This document shows, one piece after another, positions 46,944-56,372 of a DNA stretch of 64,000 nt. The DNA comes from DASYAN01 sp963727755 (lineage in GTDB: Bacteria > Chloroflexota > Ktedonobacteria > Ktedonobacterales > Ktedonobacteraceae): positions 28,514-92,513 of the forward strand of contig CAVSHN010000023.1 in assembly GCA_963727755.1 (NCBI GenBank), given 5' to 3'. The notes under the pieces were generated by a model. It did not search any database. It saw nothing but the letters and a program-made list of their open reading frames with translations, and was not told the DNA's origin. The position numbers and the translations under genes were made by a program. Position 1 is the stretch's first letter. Each line of letters starts with the position of its first letter.

Positions 46944-47265
46944 CCTGTGTGTCGGAAATTCCCTTCTTAGGAGAGAGAAGAGTTTGAGTTCCTGTCAGGC
47001 TTGCTTTTACTTCTGGTAGTCCAGCATATGCGGATGCACATATGAGTAATTGGGTAAGCATAGATGTATCTCCAGATAAGGCAAAATGGATAATGCTAAC
47101 TACAAGACATACCAACATTATGACGACAAACAGGATTGCTCTTGGTCCTGTGGGTAGCCAAGATATTGCTATCTCCTTGAAGATCCCATTATCTAGGTGG
47201 ATAGCATGCTGCTCATGATTACATTCCGGCCCAGCGGGGTCTTTTGTTTTGTGGAGTTGGGACAT
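46939..47265 (-). CDS. Small membrane protein of unknown function
   Basis: A 108-residue protein with an N-terminal His/Cys-containing polar part (CNHEQHAIHLDNG) and two hydrophobic stretches (AILFVVIMLVCLVVSIIHFAL; MLTQLLICASAYAGL). AGGATG-like bases precede the start. No family recognised. The stop lies inside a palindrome. Confidence 0.5.
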   Translation of the reverse strand: MSQLHKTKDPAGPECNHEQHAIHLDNGIFKEIAISWLPTGPRAILFVVIMLVCLVVSIIHFALSGDTSMLTQLLICASAYAGLPEVKASLTGTQTLLSPKKGISDTQA

Positions 47266-47329
47266 AAAGTAGAGTTCATCCTTTCTAGCAGGTTCTACTA
47301 TACGAAATTTACAGTGAGCTGAGCCTTCG

Positions 47330-48117
47330 CTAGTTGCTTACTCTTGGCTTGATTTGGTAGTGTCGCCACCTAGCAGATACTATAACTACCAGGATACACA
47401 GGCCATAGATGAGCCATGACGTGAGATTAAACCACTGAGCGATAGCAGAGTTTATCTATTTCTCCAGCTATCGCTGTTAGGAGAAAGCTAGCGACGAGAG
47501 TGACCCATGTTCTGTGTCCTAACAATTCAGTGATGAGGGCACTGCCAATGTATAACAAAACCTTGCTGAGAGTCAGACTGATGGCCAAGGAAAGCCAATT
47601 GATTTTAGCTGTTGCTCCCATTGCTCCAACTATGACAACATTGTCCAGACTCACTATACTATCAGCTAGAATGATCGTAGCGATTCCTTGCAGGAACATT
47701 CCCTGTGTAAGTGGGAGTTTACCACTACTTGCCCGACTTGCTGAGCGGGCTAGTCGTCGTCTGGGCACAACTTGTCCTGTGCTACCTTGTCTCCTAGTGG
47801 TCAGAGACGTGGACATTTCCTGCAAGGATAGAGATTGCTCAGAATCCTTGAGTTCTCAGCAACCGAACTGCACTGAAAAGGACTAGAAGACCACTAGAGA
47901 ATTTCAACGATGGAATGGTGAGCAAGAGCATCACTACCTGGGCAAGCAAGAGTCGTAATCCAGTTGCTCCGATGGCACTCATAGATAAGGCCAGCTTGCG
48001 TCGATCTGGTGGGACTAACAACGTAGTAGTGCTGATTGCAACCACATTATCGCCACTCAGCGTGAGTTTGATGAAGACGATACTTCCGATAAGAGCTATG
48101 TAACATTGAAAAGCCAT
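47330..48117 (-). pseudogene. TerC/YjbE-family membrane protein, frameshifted
   Basis: The first frame (MAFQCYIALIGSIVFIKLTLSGDNVVAIS) holds the first SGDNVV metal-site motif of TerC proteins and ends at 47839. The second frame has the mirror motif SIVSLDNVVIVGA and ends early at 47427, and a third continues NSAIAQWFNLTSWLIYGLCILVVIV to a stop at 47330. Breaks: one extra base near 47842-47855 and one extra A in the run at 47451-47453. Joined length about 260 residues, 7 helices. Members export manganese or resist metal stress. The breaks may be sequencing errors; ribosome site AAGGAAGG is good. Confidence 0.82.
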
Positions 48118-48267
48118 AGAACCTTCCTTTTTTCTGGAGCCTAGCCTAACAACCTGTTTGACTCCTCGCTTTGAGTAGCTCTGAATAGCAAGTTAGATAG
48201 GCTTTCAGAAGATGCCAGTTTCATCGGCATTACTAAGGGTAAGATGGCAGTAGCCTTACTGCTACTG

Positions 48268-48468
48268 TCATCTTACCCACAAAAGTGCATATAATCCACC
48301 AATAATGAAAAAACAGGCAATCAATATGAAGTGTATATATCTAAGTAAAATGGAACATTTGCTTCTATCAGGACTCCAAACACAAATCGGTCGTTGCAAA
48401 ATAGCGCTACACAGAGAGAGTAGCCCGCATAGCAAGCTGATCGTCGCTAGTAGGGTATCCTTCCACAT
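48268..48468 (-). CDS. Small two-TM membrane protein
   Basis: About 66 residues from ATG at 48468 (MWKDTLLATISLLCGLLSLCSAIL), with AGGAG 8 bases upstream. Two hydrophobic segments with a polar middle (RPICVWSPDRSKC). No family recognised. Divergent from the XRE-STAND gene; the shared gap holds the operator-like palindrome at 48550. Confidence 0.5.
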   Translation of the reverse strand: MWKDTLLATISLLCGLLSLCSAILQRPICVWSPDRSKCSILLRYIHFILIACFFIIGGLYALLWVR

Positions 48469-48549
48469 GGTGCATGCTCCTAAGATCTTAACAAGGTGGG
48501 ATGAAACCACCAAGTGACGGTTATTACTGCCTAGTGTGACTAGGTTGCA

Positions 48550-48573
48550 TATGTTTACTCATCTGTAAACATA
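48550..48573. promoter_or_regulatory. Operator-like palindrome upstream of the XRE-STAND gene
   Basis: TATGTTTAC-TCATCT-GTAAACATA, a perfect 9-bp inverted repeat with a 6-base centre. It stands between two divergent genes. Its core GTTTACTCATCTGTA recurs downstream. Confidence 0.65.
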
Positions 48574-48663
48574 GTATACATTAATAGATGGCAAGAATAC
48601 TATGTTATCTAATGGCAAAAAGTTTGCAATCTTAGAAGTTCCCTAGTCATTTGTTTAAAATAA

Positions 48664-48678
48664 GTTTACTTTTCTGTA
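48664..48678. promoter_or_regulatory. Second operator-like site upstream of the XRE-STAND gene
   Basis: GTTTACTTTTCTGTA matches the first site's core GTTTACTCATCTGTA at 13 of 15 positions in the same orientation. It overlaps a possible -35 (TTTACT, 48665-48670) with TACATT 17 bases later (48688-48693), so a repressor there could block transcription of the XRE-STAND gene. Confidence 0.55.
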
Positions 48679-48755
48679 TTTTTATGCTACATTTTTTATT
48701 AGACACTCTGCTATTAGCCTAGTTGGTAAACATTTCGGTAGAAGGAGCACCTGCG

Positions 48756-50996
48756 GTGAGACGCAAGGATAGTATATTATCCCCTAGTGGCGTGAGTAGC
48801 CCTCATATAGGTCAGCGCTTGCGTGACATTCGTGAGGCTAACAAGATTACTATTGACAGTGTAGCTAAGATGTCGGGGTACACTAAAGGGTACATATCCT
48901 CTATAGAGACTGGCAACAGGCCAATGCCCCGGGAGTCCACTAAGCTCATACAGGGTTATGCTGAGGTTCTTAAGCTCTCTTTTGAGGATGTAAGTGCGCT
49001 GATACAAGAAGCAGGTATAAATGCAATTGAACGATCAAATATTCCATATAAAAGGAACAGCTTCTTTGCAGGCCGCGATGAAGAAATTAGGCATATACAT
49101 AGCAACTTCATGAGCAATATCAAAGTACCCAATATCAAAGTACCCAATATCTGTGCAGTTACAGGGATCTCCGGCATTGGAAAAACGTCAGTAGCAGTTG
49201 AATACGCGTTCTGTTACCGCGAAGAATACGAGTTTATCCTATGGGTACAAGCAGATACCTCTGACACCTTGTTCGCTCATTTCGCAGAAATTGCCAAATT
49301 TCTGAACTTTCCAGAAGACAGCGCACAGGATCGCAAGACGACTATATCAATTATTAAACAATGGCTTCAAGCTCAAGCGCGGGTAGATTCTCACTGTCTG
49401 CTTATCTTTGACAATGCAGATGAAGCTTCTGTCCACGAAGATCTTTTATATCAGTTAGGGAGCCACCATATTATTCTCACGACACGTACACAACTCTTAG
49501 AGCCAACCGTCCAAAATGTTGAGCTGATGCCTATAAGCGAGAGTAGCAGTATCCTACTTCTACTTAAGCAATCTCACCTGATTTCTCCAAAGACAGAACT
49601 TAGCGACGTCCCAGGCGCCTTGAGAATTGATGCCCGGCGAATTGTTTCGATACTGGGTGGATTACCCTTCGCTCTCAGCCAAGCTGCAATCTACATAAAG
49701 AAGACAAAATGTGGATTGTCGTATTATCTGAATATGCTACAATTAGAGCAGAACAAGATACTTGAAGAGGAAAGCACTCCCGCTACTCGTGCTACGACTG
49801 CAACTTGGTCCCTCTCCTTCCGCAAGATTAGAGAGAATAACCCTGAGGCTGCTGAACTCCTCCATTTCTGTGCTTTTCTTTATCCTGATATGATCTATAA
49901 AGAATTTCTCTTGGATGCATCGTCTGTTCTTACTTCGAAGCTTAGAACTGCCACAAGTAACAGGAAATCATTGGAAGGGGCAATCAGGGAGCTTCTCAGG
50001 TACTCTCTTGTGCAGGTCAACGTAAGGACTGGGGCACTTTCTCTCCACCGTTTAGTGCAAACAACAATTCGTAATAGTCTTCCCATAGAAGGACAGCAAC
50101 AATGGGCTGAGTGTGTAGTGAGGGCAATGAACCTTGTATTTCCTCTCATTGAGGTCACAACGTTGCACACATCGTGGCGAATGTGCCAGCGTTATTTCTA
50201 TCAGGCTAGGGCATGTACAAATCTCATTGAGCAATGGAGGATAGCCAGTAACGAGAGTAGACAGTTCCTTCACAAATTTGGAAAGTACCTGTCAGAGCGG
50301 ACTGAGTTCAAGAACGCAGAGCACGTATACCAGCTTGCCCTAGACCTGGATAAGCAAGCGGAGAGGGAACCTAATGTAATCATTAGAGATCTCTACACGT
50401 TTGCTCAATTCTACCAATTGCGAGGAAATCACAAGAGATCGGAGGAATACTACAAACAAGCCCTGTTACTTTGCGATCCTGAGTTGTCACTAGATAATTA
50501 TAGAGATTTTCTTGCAGACTACAGGAGATTGCTAAAAAGTATGAATAAACTGGAAGAGATAAAAAAACTGCAAGAGGCGACAAAAGTAGTTATCGTGGAT
50601 GATAATAGAAATGTCCCCAATCGGAGAGTTATTAACGACACAGATGAGAATATTAAATATGATGGGATTTGGACATACCAGTCCAGGCGATGGGACGATC
50701 ATAGTAATGACGCTCACATTACCAGCCAGTCTGGTGCTTCATTCCGATATACTTTCATAGGATATGGAATAGAGATTCTCTCTGATCCATCTTCCTTTGA
50801 AGGAGAGATAGACATCTTCATTGATGGGGACTACGTGCAGACAGTAAGTTCAGTTCTCTTTGAGGGAGAGATCTCCCAAACTCATATCTTCAGTGACATT
50901 AGACTTGGTCAGGCAGAACATGTGATCGAGGGCAAGCTGGTAAGCGGCACATTTCCTCTTGATGCACTAGCAGTGTATTCAAATATTGCAGAATGA
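48756..50996 (+). CDS. XRE-HTH / STAND NTPase / TPR protein with C-terminal CBM-like domain
   Basis: About 746 residues from GTG at 48756, preferred because AAGGAG lies 8 bases upstream; an in-frame TTG at 48723 is the alternative. Order: XRE helix-turn-helix (about 18-90: IGQRLRDIREANKITIDSVAKMSGYTKGYISSIETGNR); FFAGRDEEIRHI and an NB-ARC/STAND ATPase with P-loop TGISGIGKTS (about 136-145), Walker B CLLIFDNADE (about 214-222), TTRT sensor and GGLPFAL; an arm region with LHRLVQ; a few TPR-like helices (500-590); and an all-beta tail (about 620-746) with KYDGIWTY, GASFRYTFIGYGIEIL, EGEIDIFIDGDYVQTV and HVIEGKL, the pattern of galactose-binding-like modules usually seen on secreted enzymes. It probably senses a ligand, oligomerises with ATP and acts on DNA. 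NLR-like defence roles are possible. Confidence 0.88.
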   Translation: MRRKDSILSPSGVSSPHIGQRLRDIREANKITIDSVAKMSGYTKGYISSIETGNRPMPRESTKLIQGYAEVLKLSFEDVSALIQEAGINAIERSNIPYKRNSFFAGRDEEIRHIHSNFMSNIKVPNIKVPNICAVTGISGIGKTSVAVEYAFCYREEYEFILWVQADTSDTLFAHFAEIAKFLNFPEDSAQDRKTTISIIKQWLQAQARVDSHCLLIFDNADEASVHEDLLYQLGSHHIILTTRTQLLEPTVQNVELMPISESSSILLLLKQSHLISPKTELSDVPGALRIDARRIVSILGGLPFALSQAAIYIKKTKCGLSYYLNMLQLEQNKILEEESTPATRATTATWSLSFRKIRENNPEAAELLHFCAFLYPDMIYKEFLLDASSVLTSKLRTATSNRKSLEGAIRELLRYSLVQVNVRTGALSLHRLVQTTIRNSLPIEGQQQWAECVVRAMNLVFPLIEVTTLHTSWRMCQRYFYQARACTNLIEQWRIASNESRQFLHKFGKYLSERTEFKNAEHVYQLALDLDKQAEREPNVIIRDLYTFAQFYQLRGNHKRSEEYYKQALLLCDPELSLDNYRDFLADYRRLLKSMNKLEEIKKLQEATKVVIVDDNRNVPNRRVINDTDENIKYDGIWTYQSRRWDDHSNDAHITSQSGASFRYTFIGYGIEILSDPSSFEGEIDIFIDGDYVQTVSSVLFEGEISQTHIFSDIRLGQAEHVIEGKLVSGTFPLDALAVYSNIAE

Positions 50997-51298
50997 TAGT
51001 GATGTATTGACAGCTTATTGGCATAGAGAATTCTTACCAGCAAATACAGTAGAATACTTTTCCTTAATCTAGCAATAGTCAATAATGTATCAGTATGCTT
51101 GTTATGCCTTAGGGTGAGACTCAAAGAATCACAAGAGTTCTTGTCAGGACAAAGACTTTCTGGTGTTGTGATTTCACAGCCAAATTCACCCGGAAGGATA
51201 GAAAGTCGGTCGTGTCTCCACATTTTGTGTTCTAACAAAAAAGAGCTTGCCCAGCGTTTATGTAATTTGAATATATCAAAACGGAGGATATCTCTGTT
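50997..51298. other. Intergenic stretch
   Basis: About 300 bases between the STAND gene and the sedolisin. An A/T-rich region with a GGAGG ribosome site close to 51290. Short inverted repeat CAAAGAATCACAAGAGTTCTTG near 51120. No gene seen. Confidence 0.5.
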
Positions 51299-53038
51299 AT
51301 GAAACAAAAGGAAACTGTCTATCATCTCATCGGCGATACAGGACTTTTTAAAATCGTTGTCCTGCTGTTAGTATTGCTGCTGGCTGGCTGTGGTTCTGCC
51401 AACAGTCCTGTTGTGCCATCACCGACAGCTAGTGGCAGTATACAATTTTCTCGCATCGATCTCGGCATACCTGCGGATGCACTAAATTCACCAGTCATTG
51501 GATCACTGGACGGTAATACAGTGGTGCATGTTGTATTGTTTTTCAAGCTAAACCAGAGTCAACAACAGCAGATTCAAAAGGTATCAGCTCAGGGAGAAGA
51601 TCTGGAAAAGCAAGCTAATAGCATTGGGATCAGTGATAAGGTATTCCAGCAAGTCAAGGATTATCTGGGAATTGAGAACGTCTCGTTGACGCTGAGTAAG
51701 TTGCATACATCGGTTAGTGTTGATGCAAAGGCGAAAACCATTGCAACGCTTTTTCAGACCAGATTTGTTACTCACAAATATCAGGGGCGCACCTTTTATG
51801 CGCCTGCTATACCGCCTAAACTGCCGACCATTGTTGTCGATCATCTTGTTTCAGTAACTGGATTGGATAATTACAGCAAACCGCTGCAGCCAGGTTTTTC
51901 GCTGAAATCATCTAGTAGGAGTGAAAAAAAGGCAGATTGCACTGTTCCATTTGGCGGAGATCTGCCACAGTCTGTGGCCCATGCCTATGGGTATGACCAG
52001 TTATCTAGTGCTGGCTTTAGTGGTCAAGGTATGACCATCAACCTGATTGAGATTGATGGTCTTCCAAAAACGGACGTTGCCAGTTATGGACAGTGTGTTG
52101 GTTATCATGGCAAAATCACTGTTACCAATGTTGATGGTGAACCAGACCAACCTGGGGGAGAGTCTGCACTGGACGTTGAAATGATACAAGGCCTAGCTTC
52201 TTATGCTAATATCAGTGATTATCAGACTGCTGACCCTGGAAGAGGCGTTGTTGATGCATTGCAGCAAATTGTCGATGATAATGCAAAAAACAACGGATCT
52301 GGTAGCATTGTGAGTATCAGCCTTGGAGGTCCTGAGAACGCTGATTCCTTGGCTGACCTCAAGGCAATGGATCAATTATTCACCTTACTGACAGAAAAAG
52401 AGCATATGACAGTCTTTGTCGCGAGTGGCGATTGTGCAGCTTTTACGGATCAAATTTATGGAAGTTTGTCAGTGAGTTTTCCTGCAAGTGATTCAAATGT
52501 CATTGCAGTAGGGGGGACAGTGCTGCAAACCGATCCGCAAGGTAACCGTATTGACGAAACCGTCTGGTCAGATGGCTTAAATCCAATAAAGTGTAACAAT
52601 GCCTGGGGAAGTGGTGGTGGCAACAGTACCTTTTTTCCAAAGCCAAGTTTTCAGACAGGAGCAGGAGTTAATAACGACGCATCACGTGGTTTCAGGCAAT
52701 TGCCAGATGTTTCTGCAGTAGCATACAATTTGCCAGTCTATTTTGATGGACAGTGGCAACCTGTTGGTGGTACAAGTGCTGCAGCGCCCATCTGGGCAAC
52801 TGGTATGGCATTAGTCAATCAGGCAATGATCAAAAAGTACGGTGGGTTCTTCTACGGTCCAACTATTATTTACGATATTGCAAACCATGCGGGTGATGCG
52901 ATCCCTTACTATGATGTGACGGAGGGAAACAACTTGGCCTTCAACGCTACTCCTGGTTGGGATTTCGCATCCGGTTTCGGTACGCCCAATCTGGTAGCTT
53001 TTTCCAATGTACTGGCAGCCGCTGCCAGTACACAATAG
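51299..53038 (+). CDS. S53 family peptidase (sedolisin/kumamolisin-like) lipoprotein
   Basis: A 579-residue secreted protease. Lipobox LLLAGC places the lipidated Cys at 31. A pro-domain (about 45-190) with LNSPVIGSLDG and FQTRFVTHKYQGRTFYAPAIPPKLP is followed by the catalytic domain. The S53 catalytic set is visible: E288 and D292 in GGESALDVEMI, D377 in ASGD, and the serine at 492 in GGTSAAAPIWA. The C-terminal calcium site segment YYDVTEGNN and GWDFASGFGTPN is present. Active at acid pH in known relatives. A strong hairpin ends the transcript. Confidence 0.95.
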   Translation: MKQKETVYHLIGDTGLFKIVVLLLVLLLAGCGSANSPVVPSPTASGSIQFSRIDLGIPADALNSPVIGSLDGNTVVHVVLFFKLNQSQQQQIQKVSAQGEDLEKQANSIGISDKVFQQVKDYLGIENVSLTLSKLHTSVSVDAKAKTIATLFQTRFVTHKYQGRTFYAPAIPPKLPTIVVDHLVSVTGLDNYSKPLQPGFSLKSSSRSEKKADCTVPFGGDLPQSVAHAYGYDQLSSAGFSGQGMTINLIEIDGLPKTDVASYGQCVGYHGKITVTNVDGEPDQPGGESALDVEMIQGLASYANISDYQTADPGRGVVDALQQIVDDNAKNNGSGSIVSISLGGPENADSLADLKAMDQLFTLLTEKEHMTVFVASGDCAAFTDQIYGSLSVSFPASDSNVIAVGGTVLQTDPQGNRIDETVWSDGLNPIKCNNAWGSGGGNSTFFPKPSFQTGAGVNNDASRGFRQLPDVSAVAYNLPVYFDGQWQPVGGTSAAAPIWATGMALVNQAMIKKYGGFFYGPTIIYDIANHAGDAIPYYDVTEGNNLAFNATPGWDFASGFGTPNLVAFSNVLAAAASTQ

Positions 53039-53064
53039 GCAAACAGTGCTTTGCGATTGCAATA

Positions 53065-53090
53065 GGGGGCAAGATCTTATTCTTGCCCCC
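53065..53090. terminator. Terminator after the sedolisin gene
   Basis: GGGGGCAAGA (53065-53074), loop TCTTAT, TCTTGCCCCC (53081-53090): perfect 10-bp stem 27 bases past the stop, with some T following. Also placed to end the convergent serA transcript. Confidence 0.85.
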
Positions 53091-53150
53091 GTATCGCATT
53101 TTCTCTAGTGATGGCCCTTTAGAGATCTAGAGATCTAGTGGTCTGGTGAT

Positions 53151-54864
53151 TTAGAGGTTGACCACTTTAATACCGAAGATGTCGCCTGCCTGCCTGATCT
53201 CTTGCACGGCCCAGTCGGGAATGGAATTGTCTACAGAAATGATCATCAGTGCTGGCCCAGTGGTACGCTTGGGATCGTAGGTACGGGCCTTGCGCACACT
53301 TGGTCCAACATCCATATGGCGGATATTCACATCTGCTTTACCCAGAATTGTCCCAACATGTCCAATCATTCCTGGTTGGTCAATATTGCGACAGAAGAGA
53401 ATGTACCCTTCTGGGAAAAATTCTGTCCAATAGGGACCAACACGCACGATACGTGGTTCGCCATGCATGACAGTTCCGCTGAGTACATCGATCTGCTCAT
53501 TGCTTGTTAGTGATGAGGCAGGGACGTTCTGGCCCACTACCCGCAACGTGACCTGATTGGCAAATTCGGCTGGGGTCGTTGATTTCTGTTCTACGATTTC
53601 CAGACCTCTTTCCTTTGCCAATAGTTGAGCATTGATCAAATTCACATGGACCTCGGATACTGACTCCAGTAGTCCCTTAATGAGTGCAGCTTGCAGAGGA
53701 CGCAGATCATAGCTGGCAATTTCGCCACTATAAGACAACTCAATCTTACTCAGTGGCCCCGGCTGTAATTGCGTATAGAGCCGTCCTAGTTTTTCGACTA
53801 GGGCCATGTAGGGTTGTAGTATTTTCAATGTCTCGGGCAGAATGAGTGGTGCGTTGACCGCTGCACGAGGTAAGCCACCGCGTAGCACCATGGCAATCTG
53901 CTCAGCGACATCTGTTGCGACGCCAACCTGAGCTTCTTCAGTTGAAGCACCCAGGTGTGGGGTAGTGATCACCTTCTCATGAGCCACCAGCTTATTCAAG
54001 AGCGCGTTATCCCGAATTGGCTCTTGGCTGAAAACGTCAAGGGCAGCACCTGCCAGATGATTTTCATTCAGCGCATTGAGTAGAGCCTCTTCGTCGATCA
54101 ATGGACCACGAGCGCAGTTGATCAGTCGTGCTCCTGGCTTCATGAGTCGCAATTCACGTGCTCCGATAAGCCCTTTTGTTCCCTGGGGGCCGCTCGTTAG
54201 CGATGTGTGCAACGTTACAAAGTCGGCTTGCTGCAGTACTTCTTCCATACTCATCATGGTAACGTCTGCTTTGCGAGCCTGCTCTGGTGAGACAAAGGGA
54301 TCAGAGGCAATCACACGCATTTCCAGTCCCTGGGCACGACGTGCTACGGCCATGCCGATTTTGCCTAATCCAATCACTCCCAGCACTTTATTGCGTACTT
54401 CAATGCCCACGAAGCAATTCTTTTTCCCATTTCCCATTTTTCATATTAGCTACAGCAGCCGGGATGCGACGAGCCAATGACATCAGCATAGCAATGGTAT
54501 GTTCGGCAGCCGCGATGATATTGCCAGTTGGAGAGTTGACAACAATGATACCCCGGCGTGTTGCTGCTTCGGTATCAATATTATCTACACCAACACCAGC
54601 GCGTCCAACTATTTTCAGATTGGTTGCTGCAGCTAGCACTTCGCTAGTCACCTGCGTCTCGCTGCGTACGATCAGTGCGTGATAGCTTCCAATGATAGCT
54701 TTTAATTCATCTGGCTTTAGGCCTAGACGTTCTTCAATCTGTGCTTCAGGTAATTGGGAAGCGAGAAGTTGAATGCCTTCTCGTGCGATCCGATCGGCGA
54801 TGAGTATCTTGATGGGCTGTGTAGATTCAGCTGTTTTTGTAAACTCATCTTGCATTTGTTGCAT
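53151..54864 (-). pseudogene. serA: D-3-phosphoglycerate dehydrogenase, frameshifted
   Basis: The N-terminal frame (start 54864, IKILIADRIAREGIQLL) has VGRAGVGVDNID and ends in NGKWEKELLRGH; the other frame resumes FVGIEVRNKVLGVIGLGKIGMAVARRAQGL and runs to the ACT domain at the C-terminus (EGYILFCRNIDQPGMIGHVGTIL). One extra A in the run at 54421-54425 explains the break; repaired it reads GKWEKNCFVGIE. Total about 570 residues, the long SerA form with an intervening ASB domain. It oxidises 3-phosphoglycerate with NAD in serine synthesis, and the next gene upstream supplies an aminotransferase. Loss of so basic an enzyme favours sequencing error. Confidence 0.92.
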
Positions 54865-54887
54865 ATTTTCTTTGCTCCTCAGGTGCT

Positions 54888-56048
54888 CTAGCCCTGAAAT
54901 CCTAGTTCGTGTAGGCGCTTTTCTACAGCATCCAGGGTTTGTACCAGCTCTTCATGTTTGAAATATCCAATGTGTCCGATACGGAACATTTTCCCTTTCA
55001 TATGATCTTGCCCGGCTGCTAGGACGACGCGATCTTTTTCGCGCAATGTCTTGAGGAATGCTTTGGTGTCGATTCCTTCTGGTGTTAGAATGGCAGTGAC
55101 GGTATTAGATGCATATTGAAGATCGGTAGCTAGCAGCTTCAATCCCATTGCCTGTACTCGCTCGCGCACATAGTGACCAGCTTTGGCATGACGTAGGAAG
55201 ACAGCTTCGCGCCCTTCTGCTAGCAGCATCTCGAGTGCTACATCGAATGCGTAGAAAAGAGAGACAGCGGGTGTTGCTGGATGTTGCCAGTTTGCATAGT
55301 GTTTGTGGGCCAATGACCAGTCGAAGTAGAAACGTGGCAACGTGGATACCTTATGAGCCTCCCATGCGCGAGGGCTGACTGCAATCATCATCATGCCTGG
55401 TGGGACCATCCAGCCTTTTTGTGAACCTGTGATAACCACATCAAGATCCCATGCATCCATTTCCAGGGGGACGCTACTGAGGGAACTGACAGCGTCAACG
55501 ACGACTACAGCTTCGGGGTTAATCTGGCGAACACGTGCCGTAAGTGCTTGGATGTCGTTTGTCACGCCTGTGGAAGTCTCGTTGTGGGTCATCAATACGC
55601 CCTTGAAGGGAGCGACCTCTTTGAGTCGTGCCTCGACAACGGATGGATCTGCTGCTTGGCCCCAAGGAAACTCAATACGTGTGACCTGTAACCCGTAAGT
55701 CTGTGCAATTTTTGCTAGGCGCGTGCCGAAGTTGCCAATGATAATGGCGACTACATGATCTCCGGGTGAAAAGACATTCACGACTGCGCATTCCAGCCCG
55801 CCGGTACCTGAAGCAGCATAAGTAAATACTGGTGCTTCCGTTTGGAAGAAATATTGCAGGCGCAGAGTAACACGCTTCATAATAGCAGAAAACTCTGGGC
55901 CACGATGGTTAATCATAGGCGCTGCCTGTGCAGCCATCACTTCTGGTGGGACCTGCGTGGGGCCAGGAACACGCAAATTTTGTTGTGGGAGAGCGTTACG
56001 TGGTTCTACTTGTGGTATAGAGAATACTTTTTTTTCCTGAGTAGTCAT
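54888..56048 (-). CDS. PLP-dependent alanine-glyoxylate/serine aminotransferase
   Basis: A 386-residue class V aminotransferase. RVPGPTQVPPEVMAA and INHRGPEFSAI at the N-terminus, THNETSTGV, DAVSSLSSVPLEMDAWDLDVVITGSQKGWM with the PLP lysine in SQKG. The family includes alanine-glyoxylate and serine-pyruvate aminotransferases. It lies 23 bases before serA in the same direction, and in Chloroflexota such a pair may replace SerC in serine synthesis or handle glyoxylate. The exact amino donor is inferred. Confidence 0.92.
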   Translation of the reverse strand: MTTQEKKVFSIPQVEPRNALPQQNLRVPGPTQVPPEVMAAQAAPMINHRGPEFSAIMKRVTLRLQYFFQTEAPVFTYAASGTGGLECAVVNVFSPGDHVVAIIIGNFGTRLAKIAQTYGLQVTRIEFPWGQAADPSVVEARLKEVAPFKGVLMTHNETSTGVTNDIQALTARVRQINPEAVVVVDAVSSLSSVPLEMDAWDLDVVITGSQKGWMVPPGMMMIAVSPRAWEAHKVSTLPRFYFDWSLAHKHYANWQHPATPAVSLFYAFDVALEMLLAEGREAVFLRHAKAGHYVRERVQAMGLKLLATDLQYASNTVTAILTPEGIDTKAFLKTLREKDRVVLAAGQDHMKGKMFRIGHIGYFKHEELVQTLDAVEKRLHELGFQG

Positions 56049-56372
56049 CAGATGTTGGCCTCTGGACCTCCCTGCATTGCTGCATGGGGAGGAAAAAGGC
56101 TTTCCTTTCTTTGGGACTTGGGCGTTGGGGTAAACCTCCGCCTTTTAGACCTGGGGAGTTAGCTTGAAACAACACAAAGCTCAGACCTCTACCAAGTAGT
56201 ATGGCCTTCTTTGGTAGTATCCGCTTCCTCTGTATATAGTATAACATAAATGCCGGGGGTATCGGCTAGGGTATTGGCAGGCAATAGACTGTCAAACCGC
56301 TAATCTAGTTCTATTTGGGAATTGCCGCAGATCCGCTCCCATGGCTCTGGGGCTGGGGGCTTGCCCTGCCTT
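56049..56372. other. Intergenic region with a dispersed repeat
   Basis: About 320 bases between two leftward genes. Around 56086-56140 the minus strand has TACCCCAACGCC, then AAGTCCCAAAGAAAGGAA, related to 42710-42760 on the plus strand. No gene seen; a GGGGCT-rich hairpin lies near 56340-56375. Confidence 0.4.

Noticed and set aside
53110..53150. Repeated GATCTAGAGATCTAG before serA end
   Set aside because: A short simple repeat of three units in a 40-base gap with no evident function.
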